This document shows positions 26,734-33,874 of a stretch of 64,000 bases of DNA, piece by piece. Location: positions 930,001 to 994,000 of the forward strand of contig CAVXPU010000005.1 in NCBI GenBank assembly GCA_963763855.1, given 5' to 3'. Numbering within the stretch: the first letter of the stretch is position 1; every line of letters starts with the position of its first letter. The notes beneath the pieces are model-generated. The model worked only from the letters and a program-made list of their open reading frames with translations, was not told the origin of the DNA and ran no database searches. The translations under genes were made by a program, and so were the position numbers. This DNA comes from JAIBCC01 sp963763855. GTDB lineage: Bacteria > Acidobacteriota > Blastocatellia > Pyrinomonadales > Pyrinomonadaceae.

Positions 26734-26759
26734 TGAAATGTTTTTTCCGAATTGTCTTA
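26734..26759 (+). promoter_or_regulatory. promoter-like site P2, upstream of the 26867 gene
   Basis: TGAAAT (26734-26739), 14 bp, GTCTTA (26754-26759), identical to P1 in both hexamers and in spacing, including the GTTTTTT that follows the first hexamer. The gene start is 107 bp downstream. Confidence 0.5.
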
Positions 26760-26866
26760 TTAAAATAAGAGGCTTTTTGAGAACTTTAATTTATTTTTTA
26801 GATGAATAAATTTTTATTAGCGTTTTGCAAAATCCTTGAAAACAAAATTATCGGAGGAAAAATCAA

Positions 26867-27322
26867 ATGGGTAGTCCTTTTTTATACAGATTAAGAGTTG
26901 AGGGAAAAGGAATCGGTCAAAATCTTATCCCTGTTTACGCCTTTAAGCCAGGCGATCGTATGACATCCCCCTTTCACACAGGCAGTGTCGATTTACCGTT
27001 GATGCAAATGATTGCATTAGGTGCTGACGGGGCTCGGATGCTGACAGTTTGCACTAATCAACTTTACGCGTATCGTTCATTAGCGGACAAAAGCATTGAT
27101 TATTTTGAGTTGCATGTCAAAGACACAAGACTCAGAACCAGTCCAACCGAAGAGAGGCGAAGTGTCGCAACTATTACTTGTAAGGATATGAAAGGAAGCA
27201 AGATGAGCCCAATAACCACGAGCCAAATCAAAATGTCTTGTGAGCCTTTATCTAATGAATTGCAAATAGTCACGTTGTCATTTTGGAGTTATCAGGGAGG
27301 ACCGGTTTTTCAAAGAGTCTGA
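26867..27322 (+). CDS. hypothetical protein, no recognised family
   Basis: 151 residues with GGAGG upstream. It is soluble with no export signal. It appears beta-rich, opening FLYRLRVEGKGIGQNLIPVY and ending LQIVTLSFWSYQGGPVF, and has two cysteines-containing strands. The all-beta look and size slightly resemble tube-type Hcp proteins, but none of the diagnostic Hcp positions is evident. A P2 promoter-like site precedes it, and an imperfect hairpin with T-rich tail follows. Function unknown. Confidence 0.6.
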   Translation: MGSPFLYRLRVEGKGIGQNLIPVYAFKPGDRMTSPFHTGSVDLPLMQMIALGADGARMLTVCTNQLYAYRSLADKSIDYFELHVKDTRLRTSPTEERRSVATITCKDMKGSKMSPITTSQIKMSCEPLSNELQIVTLSFWSYQGGPVFQRV

Positions 27323-27348
27323 ATGAGAATTGCGAATTTATTTCCTGA

Positions 27349-27425
27349 ACTGATCCGCAATAAATTGCGAGAAACAGGTGTTTTTCAAAAATTCTCGGAT
27401 CAGTTTTATGAATTTTTCAGTTTTC
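27349..27425 (+). terminator. probable terminator after the 26867 gene
   Basis: CTGATCCG near 27350 pairs with CGGATCAG near 27400, with an inner CGAGAA/TTCTCG pairing, followed by TTTTATGAATTTTT. Confidence 0.4.
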
Positions 27426-27446
27426 AAACTATGAAGGAACAATAAT

Positions 27447-28505
27447 ATGAAAAATATGAAAAAGAATTTACTTGTCACATTAGTATTTGCACTAAGTTTA
27501 GCCTTTGGTAATCAGTCGGTTTCGGCACAAATAACAATAAACATTCCCAAAATCCCGAAAATCAAAAAGGATAAGATTGAAATTAAGACAGATGGTTATG
27601 ATAAACAGGCTTTTACCGATGTTACGTGGGGAAATACGATGTATCTTGACCCATATTTGGAATGTTACGCCAAGAAACAAAATCTGGAACTTATTAAAGT
27701 AACCGGCGATGCTTTTAGCAACCGTTATTTTTCTACTTCGCAAGAAATGAAACGAACTTTGCAGGACGAAATTCCGAAACTGGCGGAAATTGAAAGCCAA
27801 TTGAAAAGTAAACTCAAATCTCGTCCGAATACAGGGCTTCCATATCACGAAAATCCAGCAATTTGGGAAGAAATTACGACCAACCGTGATCAATATTTTC
27901 AATGTGCTGTCGGTGCAAAAGAATCAAATAAAGCGAAGGAAAGCGTTTGGCTGCAAACACATTTGGAAGAAATTGCTAACCGACAAAAAGAAGTTGAAAG
28001 TTTTACACACGAACGCGGTTGGTTTACCAAAACATTTACCTACGACCATGTTTTGAACGCAGTTTCACTAAAAACACGCGAAAAGTGGCTAAAGGATTCA
28101 AATGCGTTGGAATTCAAAGAATACGTTGATCCGCCGCTTGACGCACTTGCTGAGGCTATCAAGAAAAAAATGTCGTCTTATCAGGCGAATACGAAGGCTT
28201 ATCCGATTCATAATTCGATTGAAGAAAATCTGATGAAGTCAAAAATAAGCGATTTAGAAAAACACAAGATTTTTTATATCGGACTTCAGAAATCGAATTG
28301 GCTGATTGAAACGAACGAGCTTGGAATTCCAAAAAACCGATATAAATATGGAATGGCTTGGGTGCGATATTCTCAAAACGACCACCCATATTGCCGCGTT
28401 TACTACATCAATATTATTCAGGATTATGCGGGAGGCGGAACATACGGAAAGAGTTACGCCTATTTTGCGAAAGATGAACTGTTTGGCTGTCCCGCAGGCA
28501 AATAA
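27447..28505 (+). CDS. secreted hypothetical protein
   Basis: 352 residues with a signal peptide (LLVTLVFALSLAFGNQSVSA, cleavage after SAQ near residue 28). The mature part is highly charged and mainly helical at 80-260, with a short beta-rich C-terminal region containing YCRVYYINIIQDYAGGG and two or three cysteines. No family is recognised. AAGGA lies 9 bp upstream of the ATG. It is followed 65 bp later by another unknown gene on the same strand. Confidence 0.65.
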   Translation: MKNMKKNLLVTLVFALSLAFGNQSVSAQITINIPKIPKIKKDKIEIKTDGYDKQAFTDVTWGNTMYLDPYLECYAKKQNLELIKVTGDAFSNRYFSTSQEMKRTLQDEIPKLAEIESQLKSKLKSRPNTGLPYHENPAIWEEITTNRDQYFQCAVGAKESNKAKESVWLQTHLEEIANRQKEVESFTHERGWFTKTFTYDHVLNAVSLKTREKWLKDSNALEFKEYVDPPLDALAEAIKKKMSSYQANTKAYPIHNSIEENLMKSKISDLEKHKIFYIGLQKSNWLIETNELGIPKNRYKYGMAWVRYSQNDHPYCRVYYINIIQDYAGGGTYGKSYAYFAKDELFGCPAGK

Positions 28506-28570
28506 TGCAGTTCAAATGGCGATTGCTATGCACAAATAAAAGTTTCGCATAATCAGCTCAGGAGGGTGAA

Positions 28571-28978
28571 GTGAGTTCATATAATGAAAGTACGGCTGGC
28601 AATAAATATTACTTTGAAGTTGAGTGGGGAGTGCCAAAAAAAATCTATCTTGACAAATTTTCTTTTGGCGATGAATTCTTTTACGTGATGGAACTCAATG
28701 GACAAAGGCAATTCGTTAGAAACCCGGTGTTTATCTATCCGGAGCAAAGTGTAAAGAATTTGTATTCGAATCCGCTGGTCAAAACACTCGAGGAATTTTA
28801 TTACAGCGGTAGCTTATTCCCTAGATGTTCTATCGGAGCCGAATTTATTGATGGTAAACAGATGAAAAAGATCACTCTTTACAGTTTTCAAACCGTTAGA
28901 ATACTCGAACGCTACGGAGGTGGCGGTGATCGTCGTGTCAGCTTTTACAAGATTCGATATGACAATTGGTCGTCGTGA
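28571..28978 (+). CDS. hypothetical protein, GTG start
   Basis: 135 residues from GTG 28571, supported by GGAGG at 28561-28565. The short soluble protein is rich in Tyr and Phe (YYFEVEWGVPKKIYLDKFSF), with an expected beta-rich fold and no signal peptide. A glycine-rich stretch near the end (RYGGGGDRRVSFYKIRYD) may be a flexible hairpin. Family unknown. It closes the run of unknown genes at 25.5-29 kb. Confidence 0.55.
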   Translation: MSSYNESTAGNKYYFEVEWGVPKKIYLDKFSFGDEFFYVMELNGQRQFVRNPVFIYPEQSVKNLYSNPLVKTLEEFYYSGSLFPRCSIGAEFIDGKQMKKITLYSFQTVRILERYGGGGDRRVSFYKIRYDNWSS

Positions 28979-29073
28979 ACAATCCGTCAAGATTTACGGC
29001 TTAACAAAAAACTAACAGGTCAAAAGTGTTGTTTTAAGAACGAAAAATCATATTTTTTTGTTAAGATTGAAAT

Positions 29074-29586
29074 ATGAAAAGACCTGAAGAGAATGAATAT
29101 TCAGATTGGTACGCGGGTTATGTCAGCTTAGTTCAGGAAGCTGACATAATTTCTGCTTTGCAAAATCAAATTGACGAAATTAAAGATTTTTTCTCTGCAA
29201 TTTCTGTCGAAAAAGAACTTTATCGATATGCAGACGGAAAATGGACAATCAAAGAAGTTCTCGGGCATTTGATAGATGGCGAACGTGTGTTTGCATATCG
29301 TGCTTTTCGCTTTGGTCGCAACGATGCGAACCCACTGACTGGTTTTGACGAAAATCCATACGTTGCAAATTCAAATTCCAACGACAGAAAACTTGCGGAT
29401 TTGATCGAAGAATTCACCCTCCTTCGAACGGCAAATATGTTTGTTTTCAATAACTTGAAAGAGAGCGATTGGGATAATATTGGCATCGCGAGTGAAAATG
29501 AAATCTCGGTTCGGGCATTGGCATACATAATGGTCGGACATGTTCGGCATCACGTTAAGATATTGAAAGAAAGATATTTAGCTTAA
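29074..29586 (+). CDS. DinB-family protein
   Basis: 170 residues with the four-helix DinB/YfiT layout. KWTIKEVLGHLIDGERVFAYR carries the first histidine, and GHVRHHVKIL near the C-terminus carries the others for a three-His metal site. Family members include thiol-dependent transferases (bacillithiol or mycothiol) and stress-induced proteins. The stop codon abuts the start of the flavoprotein gene, so the two are probably cotranscribed. Confidence 0.87.
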   Translation: MKRPEENEYSDWYAGYVSLVQEADIISALQNQIDEIKDFFSAISVEKELYRYADGKWTIKEVLGHLIDGERVFAYRAFRFGRNDANPLTGFDENPYVANSNSNDRKLADLIEEFTLLRTANMFVFNNLKESDWDNIGIASENEISVRALAYIMVGHVRHHVKILKERYLA

Positions 29587-30768
29587 ATGAAATTCGACGC
29601 AATTATCATCGGCGGCGGGGCGGCAGGACTTTTTTGTGCGATTGAAGCAGGCAAACGCGGACGAAAAACACTCGTTATTGAGCATAATTCCGAAGTCGGG
29701 CGAAAGATTTTTATTTCCGGCGGCGGACGCTGTAACTTCACTAATAAAAGCGTTTCCGCGAACAATTTCGTTTCAAATAATCCGCATTTTTGTAAATCTG
29801 CACTTGCCCGATATACGCCGAATGATTTTCTTGATTTAGTAAAAAAACACAAGATTGCCTATTATGAAAAAACGCTCGGGCAGCTCTTTTGCAAAGAAAG
29901 TTCGAGGCAGATTATCGAAATGCTTTTAGAAGAATGCAAGCAAGCGAAAGTTGAAATTCGGGTAAATTGCTTGGTAGAAACCGTTGAAAAAACTGAAAGT
30001 TTTTCGCAGGGCAAGCAAGATGCCTGCGTTACTTTTTCCGTTAAAACTTCTCAAGGCGTTTTTGAAGCCGAAAGTTTGGTAATTGCGACCGGCGGACTTT
30101 CTTTTCCGAAGGTTGGAGCAACTGATTTCGGCTACAAAATTGCCCGCCAATATAAGCTCAAAATTGTCGAAACGAAACCTTCACTTGTGCCATTAGTCTT
30201 TTCTAATCTGCAACTTACAAAGCTCGCAGGGGTTTCCGTCGATTCAATTGTGAGCGTTGGAAAACGTGAGTTTCGCGAAAACATTTTGTTTACGCACAGA
30301 GGTTTGTCTGGTCCGGCGATTTTGCAGATTTCAAATTATTGGCAGAAAGATAAACCAATTTCAATCAATTTATTGCCGACCGAAAACGCCCTCGAGTTAC
30401 TTGAAAACAACCGCGACAACAAACAAAATCTCGACAATTTTTTGAGTAAATTTCTGCCGAATCGGGTTGCCGAAACTTTATTTGCAAGCAATAAACCTCT
30501 TAATCAAACGAGCAAAAAAGAGCTCGAAAAAATCGCTGAAAAGTTGAATACTTGGCAAGTAAATTTTAATGAAACTGAAGGGTATCACAAAGCGGAAGTT
30601 ACAATCGGCGGTGTTGACACAAACGAACTTTCGTCGCAAACAATGGAAAGCAAACGGGTTAAAGGTTTATATTTCATCGGCGAAGTCGTTGATGTTACAG
30701 GCTGGCTCGGCGGTTATAATTTTCAATGGGCGTGGTCTTCGGGTTTTGCCTGCGGGCAGAGTGTTTAA
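29587..30768 (+). CDS. HI0933/YhiN-family FAD-dependent oxidoreductase
   Basis: 393 residues. It has an N-terminal dinucleotide motif IIGGGAAGLFCAIEAG, the family-specific RKIFISGGGRCNFTN, ATGGLSFPKVGATDFG in the middle, and the C-terminal FAD block GLYFIGEVVDVTGWLGGYN then WAWSSG. The enzyme class binds FAD, and possible roles include tRNA or flavin-linked modification, but the reaction is not established. It starts directly after the DinB stop codon. Confidence 0.92.
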   Translation: MKFDAIIIGGGAAGLFCAIEAGKRGRKTLVIEHNSEVGRKIFISGGGRCNFTNKSVSANNFVSNNPHFCKSALARYTPNDFLDLVKKHKIAYYEKTLGQLFCKESSRQIIEMLLEECKQAKVEIRVNCLVETVEKTESFSQGKQDACVTFSVKTSQGVFEAESLVIATGGLSFPKVGATDFGYKIARQYKLKIVETKPSLVPLVFSNLQLTKLAGVSVDSIVSVGKREFRENILFTHRGLSGPAILQISNYWQKDKPISINLLPTENALELLENNRDNKQNLDNFLSKFLPNRVAETLFASNKPLNQTSKKELEKIAEKLNTWQVNFNETEGYHKAEVTIGGVDTNELSSQTMESKRVKGLYFIGEVVDVTGWLGGYNFQWAWSSGFACGQSV

Positions 30769-30894
30769 GTGTTTTGCGTTAAGAATTCCGCTCAAGTTCA
30801 ATTCTGTGGATACAAAATTACTTATAAAATTACCAACAAAAAAAGCGGTCTGATTAACTAACCACCTTTCGTTGAGAAATCTTTAAATATAATC

Positions 30895-31545
30895 CTACTG
30901 ATTCTCGTTGGAGTCTTTTTCGCCTTCTTTCTTTTTACTCAAATCGAGGGTTAAAGCCAGACGATAAATTGCTGCACTATCGACGGTTATGTCTTTGGTT
31001 GAGGATTTTCCTTTGGCTGATGTTGTAACGCGGTATGTAGCGGCTCCGGGCGGGAAACGAAAGGTAAATTGTCCGCTTTCTGTTGACGTGGAAGTATATA
31101 ATTTCTTTGCTGTGCCATCGCCTGAAACTCTCGCGATTTCTACTTTTGCACCGTAAATGCTTCTGCCTTCTTCATTAAAAACGCTGCCTTTAATGATTAC
31201 CAAAAAGCCTTCGTCAACTTCTAAAACAAGCCGATTGCCTAGATCGCGAACTTTCTTTTTACCAATTTCAACGTTGTTTAGGCTGCCTGAAGAATAGCCG
31301 TCTTTAGCGAAAATAAAATTATATTTGCCGGCTTTGAGTCCGTTGATGAGAAATTCGCCTTTACTATCAGTTACGGCTGTTTTTATTTCCTTATCATTTT
31401 GCTGGACAGTTACTTTCACTTGGGAAATTACGTTGCCTTGCGGGGTTCGTACTTTTCCTTTCACTCCGCCAATTTCTTGTGCGGAAGCCGAAAAACATAA
31501 CAACAAAAAAGAAATAAAAACAGCCGTATAATTAAAAGACTTCAT
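30895..31545 (-). CDS. secreted carboxypeptidase-regulatory-like (beta-sandwich) protein
   Basis: 216 residues with a signal peptide (FISFLLLCFSASAQ). It has two beta-sandwich repeats of the carboxypeptidase D regulatory type: GVKGKVRTPQGNVISQVKV to AGKYNFIFAKDGYSS, then IKGSVFNEEGRSIYGAKVEI to FRFPPGAATYRV. Such domains are common in surface and periplasmic proteins of this phylum. A charged, lysine-rich tail follows. It lies 3 bp downstream of the epimerase on the same strand. Confidence 0.85.
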   Translation of the reverse strand: MKSFNYTAVFISFLLLCFSASAQEIGGVKGKVRTPQGNVISQVKVTVQQNDKEIKTAVTDSKGEFLINGLKAGKYNFIFAKDGYSSGSLNNVEIGKKKVRDLGNRLVLEVDEGFLVIIKGSVFNEEGRSIYGAKVEIARVSGDGTAKKLYTSTSTESGQFTFRFPPGAATYRVTTSAKGKSSTKDITVDSAAIYRLALTLDLSKKKEGEKDSNENQ

Positions 31546-31548
31546 AGT

Positions 31549-32535
31549 TTATGCACTAGCCGAATCGATTTTCAGACTCTCCCGAAATTCTCCTGCAACA
31601 TCTGAGATGATGTCATTAAGAGTTTTGGTTGGCTGAAAACCAATTAAACGTTGAGCTTTTTCAAGTCCCGGAACGCGTCTTTGCATATCTTCAAAACCTG
31701 CTCCATAAGCTTCATCGTATGAAAGATACTCAAGTTTGCTGGAGCTTCCGGTTGCCGCGATGATTCTTTCAGCTAATTCCTTGATCGAAACTTCTTCAGG
31801 ATTACCCAAATTCATAACCTGACCAAAACACGCAGGAGTTTCGATTGCTTTGACCAAGCCTCCGACGATGTCTGAAACGTGTCCGAAACAACGTGATTGA
31901 GTTCCATCACCGTGAATCGTCAGCGGTTGATTTTGCAAAGCAGCTTTGATGAAATTCGGAACAACCATTCCATATTGACCGGTTTGGCGAGGTCCAACAG
32001 TATTGAAAAGTCTGATAACTACAACGGGCAAGCGGGTTTCTTTCCAATGTGCCAATGCCAAAAATTCATCCAATTCCTTCGCACAAGCATATGCCCAGCG
32101 GTGTTTGCTGGTGGATCCTTTCAAAATATCATTGTCTTCATTGAATGGAACCTGTGTGCTTTTTCCGTAAACTTCTGAGGTTGACGGAATCAAAACTTGT
32201 TTGCGATAGCGTGAGCAGAATTCCAAAACAATGTCAGTTCCTCTGAAAATTGTTTCAATAGTTTTGACGGGTTGCTCCATGATGAGCCGAACGCCGACTG
32301 CACTTGCCATATGGAAAACACGATCAGTATCACGAATCAATTCTTCCATTAAGCGAGCATTCAAAACTGTATCAATTAGAAGTCTGAAGCCAGGTTTTCC
32401 TTCCAAATGGGCGACATTTGAGTAACGTCCGGTCGAGAGATTGTCGATCACCGTAACTTCATGACCCGCGTTATGCAACCTATCGGCTAGATGACTTCCG
32501 ACGAAACCGGCACCGCCAGTAATTAAAAATTTCAT
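31549..32535 (-). CDS. NAD-dependent nucleotide-sugar epimerase/dehydratase (extended SDR)
   Basis: 328 residues. It has the N-terminal GGAGFVGSHLADRL nucleotide motif and the catalytic serine/tyrosine region with STSEVYG and YACAK (YxxxK). C-terminal segments RLFNTVGPRQTGQYG and HGDGTQSRCFGHVSD complete the nucleotide-sugar site. It belongs to the UDP-glucose 4-epimerase / UXS-like superfamily; the exact sugar is not readable. It pairs with the UXS-type gene at 32755, and together they would supply sugar nucleotides for surface polysaccharide. Confidence 0.88.
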   Translation of the reverse strand: MKFLITGGAGFVGSHLADRLHNAGHEVTVIDNLSTGRYSNVAHLEGKPGFRLLIDTVLNARLMEELIRDTDRVFHMASAVGVRLIMEQPVKTIETIFRGTDIVLEFCSRYRKQVLIPSTSEVYGKSTQVPFNEDNDILKGSTSKHRWAYACAKELDEFLALAHWKETRLPVVVIRLFNTVGPRQTGQYGMVVPNFIKAALQNQPLTIHGDGTQSRCFGHVSDIVGGLVKAIETPACFGQVMNLGNPEEVSIKELAERIIAATGSSSKLEYLSYDEAYGAGFEDMQRRVPGLEKAQRLIGFQPTKTLNDIISDVAGEFRESLKIDSASA

Positions 32536-32754
32536 TGTTTTCTCCGAATTTATGTTTAGTATTTCAGACCCAAATTGTTTTTATTATTCGCAAAACAGAC
32601 ATAAATCACCAGCGTCAAAAGGAACAAATAGATTGTGGTAGATTATTGAATTTCTGAGATATCTTCTGACAATTGGATTCCATAGGGCAATTCCAATTTC
32701 TATTTTCTAACTTTTAACGCGGCTGTGTCAATAACAAAGTTTAACAAAATCTTT

Positions 32755-33693
32755 TTACGAGATTTGCGTTTCAAAATACTTGACAGTTTTCTTTAATCCT
32801 TCAGATAAAGGAATAGTCGGCTGCCAGCCCAAAAGGCTTTGAGCTCTTTCAATATTCGGCTGGCGTTGCTTTGGATCGTCTTGCGGAAGTGGCAAGTGCG
32901 TGATTTTAATATCTTTACCAGCAATTTTGGCGACTTCCTGAGCCAATTCAAGCATTGTAAATTCGCCCGGATTGCCTATATTTACCGGCATATGCACATC
33001 TTCGCCGCCTTCAATATTCATCAGCCGAATAATACCTTCTACCAGATCGTCAACATAACAAAATGAACGGGTTTGCTCGCCTGTTCCGTAGATCGTCAAA
33101 TCTTCGCCACGCAATGCCTGACTAATAAAATTTGAAACAACCCGACCGTCGTCTTCCCGCATATTCGGACCGTAAGTATTGAAAATACGAACGATACGTG
33201 TGTCAACGTTATTTTGTCGGTGATAATCCATGAATAGAGTTTCTCCGATTCGCTTGCCTTCGTCATAGCAACTTCGCGTGCCGATCGGATTAACATTTCC
33301 CCAATAATCCTCGGTTTGCGGATGAATAATCGGATCGCCGTAAACTTCGGAAGTTGAGGCTTGTAAAATTCTCGCCTTCACACGTTTCGCCATCCCGAGC
33401 ATATTAATTGCACCCATTACGCTGGTTTTTACAGTTTTAACTGGATTGTATTGGTAATGAATCGGCGATGCCGGACACGCCATATTATAAATTTGATCAA
33501 CTTCGAGCAAAATCGGCTCAGTTACATCGTGGCGAACAAGTTCAAATCGTTTGTTATCAAGCAGATGAAGAATATTTTCTTTTCTGCCCGTGAAAAAATT
33601 ATCAAGACAAATTACATCGTTGCCTTCGTTCAAAAGTCTCTCGCAAAGATGCGAACCGATAAAGCCCGCTCCGCCTGTGATCAAAATTCTCAT
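32755..33693 (-). CDS. UDP-glucuronate decarboxylase-type SDR (UDP-xylose synthase)
   Basis: 312 residues from ATG 33693 (a longer frame to 33744 lacks support). GGAGFIGSHLCERLL, the UXS-typical TSEVYGDP, GTRSCYDEGKRIGETLF (the YxxxK pair), RIFNTYGPNM and DDGRVVSNFI are all present and are the markers of UDP-glucuronic acid decarboxylases. The enzyme makes UDP-xylose from UDP-glucuronate, using NAD transiently. The distance of about 220 bp to the neighbouring epimerase suggests a separate transcript. Confidence 0.9.
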   Translation of the reverse strand: MRILITGGAGFIGSHLCERLLNEGNDVICLDNFFTGRKENILHLLDNKRFELVRHDVTEPILLEVDQIYNMACPASPIHYQYNPVKTVKTSVMGAINMLGMAKRVKARILQASTSEVYGDPIIHPQTEDYWGNVNPIGTRSCYDEGKRIGETLFMDYHRQNNVDTRIVRIFNTYGPNMREDDGRVVSNFISQALRGEDLTIYGTGEQTRSFCYVDDLVEGIIRLMNIEGGEDVHMPVNIGNPGEFTMLELAQEVAKIAGKDIKITHLPLPQDDPKQRQPNIERAQSLLGWQPTIPLSEGLKKTVKYFETQIS

Positions 33694-33730
33694 TATTGTG
33701 TATTTATAAGTAATTAGAGCAAATTTTGTT

Positions 33731-33791
33731 GCGGAAACACGCACGAAGTAAGTGTGCTGACTTTTCGCCCTTACTTCGTGCAGGCTTCTGC
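33731..33791. repeat. palindromic element F (22-bp arms), GCACG-AAGTAAG type
   Basis: Arms 33731-33752 and 33770-33791 are inverted repeats with four mismatches; both carry GCACGAAGTAAG. It lies between the UXS gene and the S9 peptidase. The core resembles the arms of element G (GCACGTAAGTAAGG) at 42720, so the two belong to one dispersed family. Confidence 0.8.
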
Positions 33792-33874
33792 ATAATATCG
33801 AGCAATTCAGATTTTACTTAAATCAAAATCCCGAAAATATCGAAATGCAATTATCTATTATCGATTCTCAATTA

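Noticed and set aside
26867..27322. Hcp-like tube protein of a type VI or contractile system
   Set aside because: Size and beta-rich look are similar, but no diagnostic residues and no sheath, spike or baseplate genes are nearby.
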